From: JBGTGG01 sp964398945
Lineage (GTDB): Bacteria; Bacteroidota; Bacteroidia; Cytophagales; Cyclobacteriaceae
Length of the DNA stretch: 64,000 bases
Direction of reading: 5' to 3'
Assembly: GCA_964398945.1 (NCBI GenBank)
Contig: CAYNOT010000012.1
Span: 62,001-126,000, forward strand
Both the position numbers and the translations under genes were made by a program. Shown here piece by piece: positions 25,498 through 34,660 of the stretch (position 1 is its first letter; each line of letters opens with the position of its first letter). The notes under the pieces are model-generated. The model was not told the DNA's origin. It was given only the letters and a program-made list of their open reading frames with translations, and did no database searches.

Positions 25498-26070
25498 TTA
25501 GTAAATCAAGTCATCATACAAATAAACATTCGTATCAATTTGCTCAACGATCCTGCTATTATTAATCTCAGGCTCATACGTCATTAAAATGCCTCCAGAT
25601 AAATTCGGGTTAGGTGATTTTAACGTGCCTCCAAGTGCCACAAAAACACCTCCATGCGATATTGTTATTGCTTTCGGTTCGATTGTTTTGAACAAGTTCA
25701 GAATTTCTCTCAAGGTATTATCGTTATACATTGTTCGGTACGTCTGTAAAATTGCCGGATCGCATCCTTCGACAGGGAATTCATGTATTAAACTTAGGTC
25801 TACAGGATTAAGGTACATCGATACATTATTCCTCGATCCTCCAGTAAAACCTAATTCAAGTTGCCCTCTTTTCTTAATAATCGTTATTGTTAAAAATGCA
25901 TAATCATCCGCCAGCGACTCACTTAGCGTGCGTACTTGTGTTAAACTAACTTTATTTGTGTTGTAGTAATCTTTCATAGATTGAGATGAATCGCAACTTA
26001 TTAACAGCATCAAGGCTATCATCATTTTTCCAAATATCATAATCTTTCTGTTTCCAAAAAGTAAAATCAT
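25498..26070 (-). CDS. immunity-like lipoprotein, paralogue 4
   Basis: 190 residues. The signal differs from paralogues 2, 3, 5 and 6 (MILLFGNRKIMIFGKMMIAL, lipobox LLISC) and is closer to that of paralogue 1 (NRK-x-MIF). The mature domain keeps SLADDYAFLTITIIKKRGQL, RNNVSMYLNPVDLSLIHEF, LQTYRTMYNDNTLREILNLF and SHGGVFVALGGTLKSPNPN, ending IDTNVYLYDDLIY. The second Cys of the CxxxxC start is Ser here (SSQSMKDYY). Two bases separate it from the upstream paralogue, unlike the 15-base spacers elsewhere. Confidence 0.78.
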   Translation of the reverse strand: MILLFGNRKIMIFGKMMIALMLLISCDSSQSMKDYYNTNKVSLTQVRTLSESLADDYAFLTITIIKKRGQLELGFTGGSRNNVSMYLNPVDLSLIHEFPVEGCDPAILQTYRTMYNDNTLREILNLFKTIEPKAITISHGGVFVALGGTLKSPNPNLSGGILMTYEPEINNSRIVEQIDTNVYLYDDLIY

Positions 26071-26072
26071 TG

Positions 26073-26645
26073 TTAGTAAACCAACGTATCGTACAGATAA
26101 ACATTCGGTTCAATTTCTTCAACGATCTTTCTATCGGTAAACCCTGACTCGAACGTCATCAGGATACCTCCATCTAAATTGACATTCGTATGCTTCAATG
26201 GTTTTCCAAGCGATACAAAAACTCCTGCATGTGTTATCTTAATCGCCCTCGGTTCGATCGATTCAAATAAATGCAGAATTTGTCTCAAGGTATTATCCTG
26301 ATACATCGTTCGGAACCTTTGTAATACTGCTGGATCGCATCCTTCAACAGGATATTCTGCGATCAGGCTTAGATTTGCAGGATTTAGATACATCGTTACA
26401 TTATTACGCGGTCCAGCCCCATGAAACATCAATTCAAGTTCTCCACTTTTCTTTATAATCGTTACTCTTTCAAATTCATAAGCATCTGCAACAGCATCAC
26501 TTAAAGTCCTCATTTGTATTAAACTAGCCTTATTTGTCGTGTAGTAATCTTTCATACATTGAGATGAGTCACAACTCATTAACAGCATCAAGGCTATCAT
26601 CATTTTTCCGAATATCATACTCATACACTTCACTATATGGCTCAT
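26073..26645 (-). CDS. immunity-like lipoprotein, paralogue 3
   Basis: 190 residues. Signal MSHIVKCMSMIFGKMMIALM with lipobox LLMSC, then DSSQCMKDYYTTNKASLIQM. Family blocks are kept with more change than in 2, 5 and 6: DAVADAYEFERVTIIKKSGE, PRNNVTMYLNPANLSLIAEY, LQRFRTMYQDNTLRQILHLF, THAGVFVSLGKPLKHTNVNL, ending IEPNVYLYDTLVY. The C-terminal half resembles paralogue 1 (YLYDTLVY, F-x-FTDRKIVE), whereas the N-terminal half resembles paralogue 5, suggesting mosaic exchange. Confidence 0.78.
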   Translation of the reverse strand: MSHIVKCMSMIFGKMMIALMLLMSCDSSQCMKDYYTTNKASLIQMRTLSDAVADAYEFERVTIIKKSGELELMFHGAGPRNNVTMYLNPANLSLIAEYPVEGCDPAVLQRFRTMYQDNTLRQILHLFESIEPRAIKITHAGVFVSLGKPLKHTNVNLDGGILMTFESGFTDRKIVEEIEPNVYLYDTLVY

Positions 26646-26660
26646 CTATGAAGAATCTTA

Positions 26661-27227
26661 TTAGTAAACCAAGTCATCATACAAATAAACATTGGTATCA
26701 ATTTGCTCAACGATCCTTCTACTGTGCGCAGGTTCAATTGTCATCAAAATCCCTCCTTCCAGATTCGGATTTGGGCTCTCCAAAGTTTCTCCGAGTGCCA
26801 CAAAAACACCCCCATGCCATATGCTAATTGCCTTCGGTTCGATTGCCTCAAACAAGTTCAGAATTTCTCTCAAGGTATTATCATTGTACATCGTTCTAAA
26901 TCTTTGCAAAACTGCCGGATCGCATGCTTCATCAAAATGTTCAGAGATTAGACTTAGATCCGCAGGATTCAAGTACATCGTAACGTTATTACGCGATTCT
27001 CCATGAGTCATTAATTCAATCTCACCGCTTTTTTTTCTAATGGTTAATTTTACAAAAGCATAGTTGCCACCCAGAGCTTGACTTAACGTTCGTATTTCAA
27101 CTAAGCTGTCCTTATTTGTCATGTAGTAATCTTTCATACATTGAGATGAGTCACAACCTGATAACAACATCAGGGATATCATCATATTTCCAACTAACAT
27201 TTTCATTGCCTTCACAAATCGACTCAT
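26661..27227 (-). CDS. immunity-like lipoprotein, paralogue 2
   Basis: 188 residues. Signal MSRFVKAMKMLVGNMMISLM, lipobox LLSGC, then DSSQCMKDYYMTNKDSLVEI. Blocks: QALGGNYAFVKLTIRKKSGE, RNNVTMYLNPADLSLISEH, LQRFRTMYNDNTLREILNLF, EPKAISIWHGGVFVALGETL, IDTNVYLYDDLVY. The C-terminal third is almost identical at DNA level to paralogues 5 and 6, which points to gene conversion inside the array. Spaced by 15 bases from both neighbours. Confidence 0.78.
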   Translation of the reverse strand: MSRFVKAMKMLVGNMMISLMLLSGCDSSQCMKDYYMTNKDSLVEIRTLSQALGGNYAFVKLTIRKKSGEIELMTHGESRNNVTMYLNPADLSLISEHFDEACDPAVLQRFRTMYNDNTLREILNLFEAIEPKAISIWHGGVFVALGETLESPNPNLEGGILMTIEPAHSRRIVEQIDTNVYLYDDLVY

Positions 27228-27242
27228 CTATGAAAGAACCCA

Positions 27243-27812
27243 TTAATAAACCAACGTATCGTACAAATAAACATTCGTATCAATAGTCTCAACTATCTTC
27301 TTATCCGTAACTGCAGGTTGAAACGTCATTAAAATGCCTCCATTTAGACTCGGATTCGGAGACTTTAATGGTGGCCCAAGCGCCACAAAGATACTTCGAT
27401 GTGTTATTTTCAACGCCCTTGGATTTACGTCATCAAATAAATTCAGGATTTCTCTCAGAGTGTTTCCATTATACATCGTACGGAACCTTGTCAAAGCCTC
27501 TGTGCTACATCCATCAACTACTGATTCAGATATTAAGCTTAAGTCTGTAGGATTCAAATACATCGTTACATTGTCACGTACTCCTCCATAAAACATTAAT
27601 TCAAGTCCTACGTCAGTATTTTTTATAGTTACTTTTTGGAAAGCATAATTATCTGCTAGTGTTTTACTTAAAGTCCGTATGCTTACAAGACTATCTTTAT
27701 TTACAGTGTAATAATCTTTCATACACTGAGCAGAGTCGCAACCCGGTAGCATCATTGTTACCATTAACATTTTTACGAAGATCATAACTTTTCTATTTAA
27801 TACGTTAATCAT
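27243..27812 (-). CDS. immunity-like lipoprotein, paralogue 1, overlapping the RHS toxin gene
   Basis: 189 residues if started at the ATG that overlaps the end of the RHS gene (the last toxin codons and stop share eight bases with this start). That start gives MINVLNRKVMIFVKMLMVTM then MLPGCDSAQCMKDYY, a lipoprotein signal. A longer open frame reaches back into the toxin gene but lacks a signal. The overlap suggests translational coupling of toxin and antidote, the classic position of the cognate immunity gene. Most diverged of the array in the middle (NTDVGLELMFYGGVRDN). Family blocks RFRTMYNGNTLREILNLF and DTNVYLYDTLVY are kept. Periplasmic location is inferred from the lipobox. Confidence 0.8.
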   Translation of the reverse strand: MINVLNRKVMIFVKMLMVTMMLPGCDSAQCMKDYYTVNKDSLVSIRTLSKTLADNYAFQKVTIKNTDVGLELMFYGGVRDNVTMYLNPTDLSLISESVVDGCSTEALTRFRTMYNGNTLREILNLFDDVNPRALKITHRSIFVALGPPLKSPNPSLNGGILMTFQPAVTDKKIVETIDTNVYLYDTLVY

Positions 27813-30800
27813 TGATTTTAGGTATTTGTATAATCCCATACACAGATCGATGAAATTGTTCAGGGTACATCTGCTTGGTGTGAACGCCTCCATAATCCCA
27901 ATATTTAACCTCAATCCTATCGATTGTCATTGGGTCATTATCAGATATCTGTTCAATCGATGATACATGAATGTAATGCGTGCCAAATACATTTAGATAT
28001 GAACCGTCCTTAAAAGCACCGGAATTTACAAACAATACTACATCACTCGTTTCCAGCGCATCCTTAGCCAACGTTATTTTTGATGTGAGAGGCTCCCATC
28101 CAACTGCGTCTATGCCCATTACATCAACATCAAATCCAAACTCTCTCCAGACTCTAACAGCTTTTGACAGCACACCACCACTCCATAAAGGGTTTTCTTC
28201 ATCATGGGGGTCATAATTCAAATCCGCATTCGTATACCCCTTATAGTGGTCTGCCAGGGTCATGAAAAGCATCTGATCCAATTCATTGATTGTTTTTCCT
28301 TCATCTTCATTTTGGTTATTATCAAACACGTTACTTCCTACGGCATTCTTTACTGCCTGAGATGGCTCAGGAACGCTCATACCCCCGTTGTTATTGTCAT
28401 ATACAAAAGTACCGTTTTCGTATAAATTGATCATGGCTTCAGCCATCCCCTTTGGATCTTTTTCGTAAGCATGCTTGGCAATGGCCGCAGCCCAACAGAA
28501 ATTAGTTTCATCACCTTGATTGGTTCCTTCATGTCCTCCTTCGGCTACACGTGCTCTCAACTGATCCAAAAAGTCATTCGGGTCAACGTTTGGAAAGTGG
28601 GTGCTTTGAGCGAGGGTTCCATTTGCCGGTATCTCTGCCAATGCTTCCGCAGGGGTAGATGTTTTCGGTGGTTTCCTATCCTGATAAAGGATGTCATCAT
28701 AAGTAGTGCCCTCATTATTTAGTGAAGCTGACATCAGTTTTACCCTTGACGTTAACTGGTTATCAGGCTTCGTCAAGGCCTTTAATTGATCAAGTGCCCT
28801 TTTTTCAGTGAGTGTAATCTTTGGATGCTCCACTTCACTTGAAGCATTTGATACTTTAAATAACCTGTTATACTCCTGAATCAAAGGATTTGGGATATCT
28901 GATTTCTTTTCATTTGAATTCGTGGAAAAACCATTGGTTATGCCCCCATCATCTTGTCCGTTTAGGAGACTATTCACCAAACCACCTGTAGGTTTATTTA
29001 AATCCTTATCTTTTTTGGGCATTACAGGGCCAAAAGCAGAAGGTTTTTCGTCTTTATCTGAATTCTCATTTAAAGAGACCTTTCCTACAAGATTTCTTTT
29101 CTCACCATAATCTTTTGCAGAAGTGTTGTTGTTACGAGGACTGGTTGATGTTGGCTGCTTTGGTTTTGGTTTCTTGTTTCCGGGCTTTTTGGTAAAAAAA
29201 CCTTTAAAACCTTTAAACATGCTGTATCCATTCTTTTCTTTTGCATGGCTCTTAAATTTGTTCAAAAAATTCTTCAACCAATCAGGAAGCAGTCCAAGTA
29301 CATCGGTATTTTGAATGGGGTTATTGCCAGCATATTGATAAGAACTATTATCGAATTGGAGTTCCGATAATACATCCACTGCATGGAACCTGCCAAGTGC
29401 CGGGTCATACTGACGGAAGCCCAGATCTTTTAGTCCGATGCCTTCAGTAGTTACCATCCCCTTATAGTTTTCATTCCCGTGCTGAAAGGCCGTGCCCGTC
29501 ATCGTTAAACCAAATGGATAGTAGTCTTCTGCCTGGACAATTGGTGAATGATGGTAATTGATTGTTAAATCATCCATCCAAACACGTGAGCCCTCACTTT
29601 CATTGCTCACGTATACATAAAGGTAGCCCACCCTATCAATAATAGTTTCTAACTCAAGCTTATCAAAGCCTACCGTATTCTCGGATGCGGGGGCAAACCC
29701 CGCGGATTCTTCGATACGGTCATAGTCGAATGTAATTACATTTAAATCTTTGTCGAAAAGTATATAGTTCAGGTCTGCTGCGGGTCTGCTCTCATCTGCA
29801 TTCTTGCCAAATAAAAATGGGCTTAGCGCATCGGTAAACCCACTCCCTAAACCTCCTGCTTCAAGGTTGAACGCTGCCGAAGTGGGTGCCAATAGTGATG
29901 CAAGAATAGAAGCCACAGGCAACGTATTATGTGTTTCTCTTTGCTCGTATTTACCAAACACTTCCATGCGCACCGTGTCACCGGGGAATACTTTTAATAT
30001 CGTGTAAGGCCCCACCCTCTTGTCGGTAGTTCCATCAAGGTATATGGCGTTACCTTGTTGGTTGGATGTATGGTTGAGCCATTGGTTTACATTCCTGATT
30101 TCGGTTTCAAACAGGTTTCCAAAATAGGCCATCTCCTGGACACGAGGATTGGTAAAGTCAGCTACCCCGCTATCTTCCATCGTGGCCATAAATTGAGTTT
30201 TGCGTTGCTTACTGGTAAATGTGAGTCGAATATTATTCAGGTGGTCCTTAATCTGGTATTGATATTCCAGCGAACCTGTACCACCAACGCGCGGGACAAT
30301 TATTTGGCCTTCATCGTGAAGGATTGAACTTAATGTATCGTTCTGATAAATGAACTCACCTCTATAATCTGTTACTTGTACAGGTATTTCACTATTGGGT
30401 GCAAATACTTCTTGGGCAAGCTTAATTCCCTCCGCGTCATAAATATTCTTTATCCTTTCCCCATTTTCTTTTACTATTTCCTCAGTGAGGTTTAAATATG
30501 AGTTGTAGGTAAGTTGATCGATTGCTTTATTCCGGTCTTTTATCATGTTGCCATTTGCATCATGGTCATAATCGTTTTCATCTGTATTTCCATCAATAAA
30601 TCCTCGTGTTAAAATCCCCACATCCAAAACGGATAACAATCGATTGCTTTTATTTTCCCCTTCGCCATAATTATAGAATAACCTATCCATGAAGGATGCA
30701 TTCTCATCGCTTCTATTTAAGGTCAGAATATTTCCATTCAAATCGTAAGAGACGTCTTCCACATACGCATTTGTAGGAGCCCATCCACCAAAAATCATCA

Positions 30801-33800
30801 CTGAAAAGTTTGATTTCTTAAACCGATTCATCGGATCATACTCATAGGTAAAGGCTCGTTGCGAGGGCTGGTCAATTGAAACTAGTCCTAAGTTGGCGCT
30901 CCATTTAGAAGCTGAAATATTTCCATTAAACTGAGGCTTAAATGTACCAACACCAAGATCGTTATTGTATCCTAGTTCTAACCCAAAGTAATCCTTTGGT
31001 GCATTGCTGTCATCAGAAGAAAGATCAGCATTGTTGATCCTTGTTAACCATCCCCTGATGTTATAGTCAAAGTCCACATGCTGTTGAAAAGTAGATCCCT
31101 CATCAACTGAATGCAGTTTCTTTTTAACAGGCTGCCCAAGTTCATTGTACTCCAATGAACTTATAATTACTTCCTGTTGATCATTCACCTTATAGCTGGT
31201 GTTCAACAATCGACTGGCATGATCATAAGTATATTTCTTAATTATACCTTGATCTTGTTTAGTGAGTTTCGAGTTTAAAAGATTACCAACAAAATCGTAT
31301 ACATGGGTATAGAAGTCCACTTCGCCATCTCTATTCTGCATGAAACTCTGAATGGTCCTATAGCGGTCATCGTAGTAATTCACTGACCAGAGGTAATCCG
31401 AGGTACTCAATACATTGACCTTTTTTCCTGTAATTTGTCCAATCACCCTATAAAATGCATTTTTTTGATTTTCTAAAACGTCTTCGACAAAATCAAATCT
31501 GGAATCAGCAATTAGCTCATCACGGAATTGGTAGGTATCAAAATAGGTAGCTGTTAAGTAGTTCGCAGAATCAGGAATATTTGGGAAAGATTGATTTGAA
31601 TACCCATGGATATTTCCGGGTTCTGCCCCAATAAATTCTTCATAATAAGGATTTGTGCTATAGAATAAATTCACTTCATCCTGCATTTGTTGTTGGTCAA
31701 AGCCTTCTTCGTCTTTGTAGATACCTGTCAGGATGGGACGATTCTTCACATCATATTTTGTAAACGTCCATTCAATTGTATCTTTTGTCCGTTGATTTCC
31801 ATCCTGCGTCAATACCAATCGGTCACGTTTATCATAGACTAAATACACCCAGTCTGCCCCCGGTATTTTCTTATGCGTCATTCGCATTCTTCCATCATAT
31901 TTGTATTGGAAGGCAAGATTGGTGAATTGTAAATCTGATATTGGTGTGACATCAGAACCTTCATGTATCTGTCTGCTCAACTCGGGCTGAAACACATAGG
32001 CAAGATTTCCAAAGTCATCATAAATATAATATGTCAATGCCCAGCCCGGATTGCTGCCAGTAACATCATTTAGGTTGCTTGCTCCTTCATCGGTAACTTG
32101 CACTTTCTTTAATATGACCTGCCCTAGCTTATTCTTGTATTCACGTACTGCATTCCCGGCCTCGTCCTTGGTCACATTTACAAATAATTGGCCATTATCA
32201 AAGTAACCTCCACTTACAATATGGTTTGTAACAGCCACATGACGAATAGGCAAGCCGTTCTCGTCTAAATCCCATGCAATGATTTTTTCTTCTTCGTTGC
32301 TATCACCAGTGCCATGCTTATTTACCAGGTACTCCATATCAACATGCTTATCATTGAAATACCAGTCCTCTCCAGCCCCGTACTGCTTACTTGGACGGCT
32401 TAGAGGTGAAGGCTCGAAGATGGTTTCAGAATAGGGTTTTGTGTCCTGTGCTATGGTTGTGCTTGCATTGTTGTAAAAAACATATTGGTCGCTTGTGGTG
32501 TAGCCCGTGGCACCTTTCGCCACAAAATTGTTTTTGAACCAACCGTTTCCTTCTTCCGAAATGTATGGCAAATACTTTACCGCCTCCCTTCCGAAAGCAT
32601 CATAAGCGATGGGCTGCACGATGTCTTTCTTGTTGGGGGAGCCTTGTGTCACCACAGTTTGCATCGGCCGGCCAAGGCCATCAAAATATTGAACCGTTTG
32701 GGAAATCTGTTCGCGGGGAATTGTATTGATTTGACCGGTGGTTGTAACACCGGAAACCAACACCGTATTGGATACGATATAGTTCTCGTTTACTGTGGCA
32801 AATTGGTCCAACGTTGTTTTTTGTATCCCATTGGAATATGGGGAATCGGTACTGCCATCGGAAGACTTCATCCTGATCCAATAGGTTGTGTTCTGGTTCA
32901 ATCCTTCAACCACGGTGCTTGTACCATTTATAACCACAGCAGCGTAGCCCGGTACCTTATTTTCAAAAGCGGCATCGGTGGCCACATCCAGCAGATAGGA
33001 GTTGGCGCCCGGAACAGCAGTCCATGTCAAATCAAGACTAAAGGCGTGTTCTGTAATGGTAATATTTGTCGGGATATCCAGGGTAGGGATGAAACTGACA
33101 TTCAGGGTGGCCATATGGGTACCCCCGGCAATCAGGATAACTGCACCCCCTGATGCAGTGGTACTCCACGTAACAGTGACCGAATTGCCGCTATTGGAAA
33201 CTTTGGTACCATTGCCAAACATCCAATTCGGGCTTGACAACGGGCTGCCCGTCCAGGTGTACGTATGTGTACTGCCTTTATCGACCAGGGTGGGGCCAGC
33301 AATGTGAGCTGGGGCCGGTGTTGTCTGTGGTATAACTGAAGTGTATTCAGAATACGTGCTGCCATAATAGGATTTGATCCTGATCCAATAATTTGTGGAT
33401 GGGGTTAGCCCATTCACAGTCCTGTTGGTACCGCCCCCTGCACTGGAATAAAATAAAGGTGCTGTAAAATTTTCATCTTCGTCAACTTCAAGAACGTATC
33501 CGGTGGCGCCTGGCACGGCATCCCAGCTTATGCTAAAACTGTTGGAATATGGGGTAACAGAAATATTACCGGGATATCGTAAATACACTTCAACTGGCGG
33601 GGACGTTTCACTGTTGGCAGAAACCCCGGTACTATTCACGGCACGTACCCTGTAATAGAAAGTGCCACCACCCGTCAACCCTGACACTATTTGTGAGGTA
33701 CCATTGACTAAGAGGTTGTTGTAACCAGTAACGAAAGTGTCAAACGATCCTGAAGTGGAAACATCCAATTGGTATGAGTCCGCTACTGGCGAACTGCCCC

Positions 33801-34158
33801 AATTGGCCACAAAAGAAGTGGCTGTGATTGATGTGGCCGGTGAAATAGTTGGTGCTGTTGGCACTGGTGCCGATTGTAACGTAATGCTCACAGTTCCTTT
33901 GTGCACGCCAGCATCTATCAAAACAATGGTCCCGCTGGTCACACCTGCATTCCATTTAACGGTGACATTGTTTCCTGAATTTGAAATTTTGGTACCATTG
34001 ACAACCACCATCCAATTTGGACTGGTCAATGTACTGCCGTTCCATGTATATACCTGTGTGCTGCCTGCATAAGTTGGGTTGGGGCCGGTGATTTGGGCAT
34101 GGGCAAATGTTGCCAGTACAGAGAAGAAGATAGTTGCTATTAACGAAGGTGTTTTCAT
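27805..34158 (-). CDS. RHS-repeat protein with C-terminal papain-like cysteine peptidase toxin domain
   Basis: 2117 residues, exported (signal MKTPSLIATIFFSVLATFAHAQ). The N-terminus alternates a PKD-like module with fibronectin III-like domains: ITGPNPTYAG... (22-92), two FN3 domains, the duplicate IAGPTLVDKG... (285-355) and a third FN3. A DUF6443-type segment follows (VQYFDGLGRPMQTVVTQGSP), then YD/RHS repeats and the RHS core end YYPFGLTM...LKDLGFRQYDPALGRFHAVD (about 1545-1600). A Lys/Pro/Asn-rich linker leads to the C-terminal domain (about 1870-2117), with NQGDETNFCWAAA matching the papain oxyanion Gln and nucleophile Cys (Cys1888), and GTHYIHVSS (His2061) as candidate catalytic His. 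This is the architecture of polymorphic toxins. Target and delivery route are unknown. Confidence 0.88.
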   Translation of the reverse strand: MKTPSLIATIFFSVLATFAHAQITGPNPTYAGSTQVYTWNGSTLTSPNWMVVVNGTKISNSGNNVTVKWNAGVTSGTIVLIDAGVHKGTVSITLQSAPVPTAPTISPATSITATSFVANWGSSPVADSYQLDVSTSGSFDTFVTGYNNLLVNGTSQIVSGLTGGGTFYYRVRAVNSTGVSANSETSPPVEVYLRYPGNISVTPYSNSFSISWDAVPGATGYVLEVDEDENFTAPLFYSSAGGGTNRTVNGLTPSTNYWIRIKSYYGSTYSEYTSVIPQTTPAPAHIAGPTLVDKGSTHTYTWTGSPLSSPNWMFGNGTKVSNSGNSVTVTWSTTASGGAVILIAGGTHMATLNVSFIPTLDIPTNITITEHAFSLDLTWTAVPGANSYLLDVATDAAFENKVPGYAAVVINGTSTVVEGLNQNTTYWIRMKSSDGSTDSPYSNGIQKTTLDQFATVNENYIVSNTVLVSGVTTTGQINTIPREQISQTVQYFDGLGRPMQTVVTQGSPNKKDIVQPIAYDAFGREAVKYLPYISEEGNGWFKNNFVAKGATGYTTSDQYVFYNNASTTIAQDTKPYSETIFEPSPLSRPSKQYGAGEDWYFNDKHVDMEYLVNKHGTGDSNEEEKIIAWDLDENGLPIRHVAVTNHIVSGGYFDNGQLFVNVTKDEAGNAVREYKNKLGQVILKKVQVTDEGASNLNDVTGSNPGWALTYYIYDDFGNLAYVFQPELSRQIHEGSDVTPISDLQFTNLAFQYKYDGRMRMTHKKIPGADWVYLVYDKRDRLVLTQDGNQRTKDTIEWTFTKYDVKNRPILTGIYKDEEGFDQQQMQDEVNLFYSTNPYYEEFIGAEPGNIHGYSNQSFPNIPDSANYLTATYFDTYQFRDELIADSRFDFVEDVLENQKNAFYRVIGQITGKKVNVLSTSDYLWSVNYYDDRYRTIQSFMQNRDGEVDFYTHVYDFVGNLLNSKLTKQDQGIIKKYTYDHASRLLNTSYKVNDQQEVIISSLEYNELGQPVKKKLHSVDEGSTFQQHVDFDYNIRGWLTRINNADLSSDDSNAPKDYFGLELGYNNDLGVGTFKPQFNGNISASKWSANLGLVSIDQPSQRAFTYEYDPMNRFKKSNFSVMIFGGWAPTNAYVEDVSYDLNGNILTLNRSDENASFMDRLFYNYGEGENKSNRLLSVLDVGILTRGFIDGNTDENDYDHDANGNMIKDRNKAIDQLTYNSYLNLTEEIVKENGERIKNIYDAEGIKLAQEVFAPNSEIPVQVTDYRGEFIYQNDTLSSILHDEGQIIVPRVGGTGSLEYQYQIKDHLNNIRLTFTSKQRKTQFMATMEDSGVADFTNPRVQEMAYFGNLFETEIRNVNQWLNHTSNQQGNAIYLDGTTDKRVGPYTILKVFPGDTVRMEVFGKYEQRETHNTLPVASILASLLAPTSAAFNLEAGGLGSGFTDALSPFLFGKNADESRPAADLNYILFDKDLNVITFDYDRIEESAGFAPASENTVGFDKLELETIIDRVGYLYVYVSNESEGSRVWMDDLTINYHHSPIVQAEDYYPFGLTMTGTAFQHGNENYKGMVTTEGIGLKDLGFRQYDPALGRFHAVDVLSELQFDNSSYQYAGNNPIQNTDVLGLLPDWLKNFLNKFKSHAKEKNGYSMFKGFKGFFTKKPGNKKPKPKQPTSTSPRNNNTSAKDYGEKRNLVGKVSLNENSDKDEKPSAFGPVMPKKDKDLNKPTGGLVNSLLNGQDDGGITNGFSTNSNEKKSDIPNPLIQEYNRLFKVSNASSEVEHPKITLTEKRALDQLKALTKPDNQLTSRVKLMSASLNNEGTTYDDILYQDRKPPKTSTPAEALAEIPANGTLAQSTHFPNVDPNDFLDQLRARVAEGGHEGTNQGDETNFCWAAAIAKHAYEKDPKGMAEAMINLYENGTFVYDNNNGGMSVPEPSQAVKNAVGSNVFDNNQNEDEGKTINELDQMLFMTLADHYKGYTNADLNYDPHDEENPLWSGGVLSKAVRVWREFGFDVDVMGIDAVGWEPLTSKITLAKDALETSDVVLFVNSGAFKDGSYLNVFGTHYIHVSSIEQISDNDPMTIDRIEVKYWDYGGVHTKQMYPEQFHRSVYGIIQIPKIND

Positions 34159-34161
34159 GCT

Positions 34162-34614
34162 TTAGTTGTTGGTAACATGGTCGATAAAAAATTCAAAGTG
34201 GATGCCATCGGGGTTGGACATTGTCAAGTCGATCGTTATTACTGTCTGGCCACCCGTCCGCTTTATCAGCATCTTCCCGGGCATTGTGTTGTCGTACTTT
34301 ATGGCATACTCCAGCGAGCCATCCTGTTCTTCGTTCTGCCACGAACCCGTTATTGTTTCGATGCTGAAAGCAATAACCTGGTCCTGTATCACCATGTCAA
34401 CAGAAACACCCGCTTGTACTTCAATGCGTGAAGGTGAGTTAATGGTTGTGCCGGAGTGCTTTTCCACGCATTGTCCCGAATGCCAGATAAGGTTCTTTTG
34501 TGCAACATTTGTCTCCTGGGCAAAGGAAATACCGCTATACTCAAGGAGGGCAAACAGCAATAGAAATTTGCACCATGGGGCAGCCCCGTTTTTATGTGAT
34601 AATTTATGTAGCAT
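34162..34614 (-). CDS. small secreted protein between two RHS genes
   Basis: About 150 residues; I used the ATG giving MLHKLSHKNG, although a TTG three codons upstream is possible. A hydrophobic stretch (CKFLLLFALLEYSGISFAQ) acts as signal peptide. The mature part (IWHSGQCVEKHSGTTINSPS, VDMVIQDQVIAFSIETITGS, TVITIDLTMSNPDG) is beta-rich. No family recognised. It lies four bases before the large RHS gene and after the companion RHS gene. The same order (RHS-repeat protein, small secreted protein, DUF6443 RHS protein) occurs in other Bacteroidota to my knowledge, so it may help assemble or export the RHS shell. Confidence 0.7.
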   Translation of the reverse strand: MLHKLSHKNGAAPWCKFLLLFALLEYSGISFAQETNVAQKNLIWHSGQCVEKHSGTTINSPSRIEVQAGVSVDMVIQDQVIAFSIETITGSWQNEEQDGSLEYAIKYDNTMPGKMLIKRTGGQTVITIDLTMSNPDGIHFEFFIDHVTNN

Positions 34615-34660
34615 TGGATTCAAGGTTTAAGTATCGCTATGTTATAATTAGGCTTTGCAA

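Noticed and set aside
24789..26827. Nearly identical plus-strand open frames opposite the lipoprotein genes
   Set aside because: They recur only because the antisense genes are tandem duplicates; no signal, start context or family match.
24391..27812. Regular repeat units of about 580 bases, considered as a satellite or CRISPR-like array
   Set aside because: Each unit is a complete lipoprotein gene with spacer; no short identical repeats with unique spacers.
32485..33153. 222-codon open frame antisense to the RHS gene
   Set aside because: Lies fully within a well-supported coding sequence on the other strand and shows no recognisable domain.
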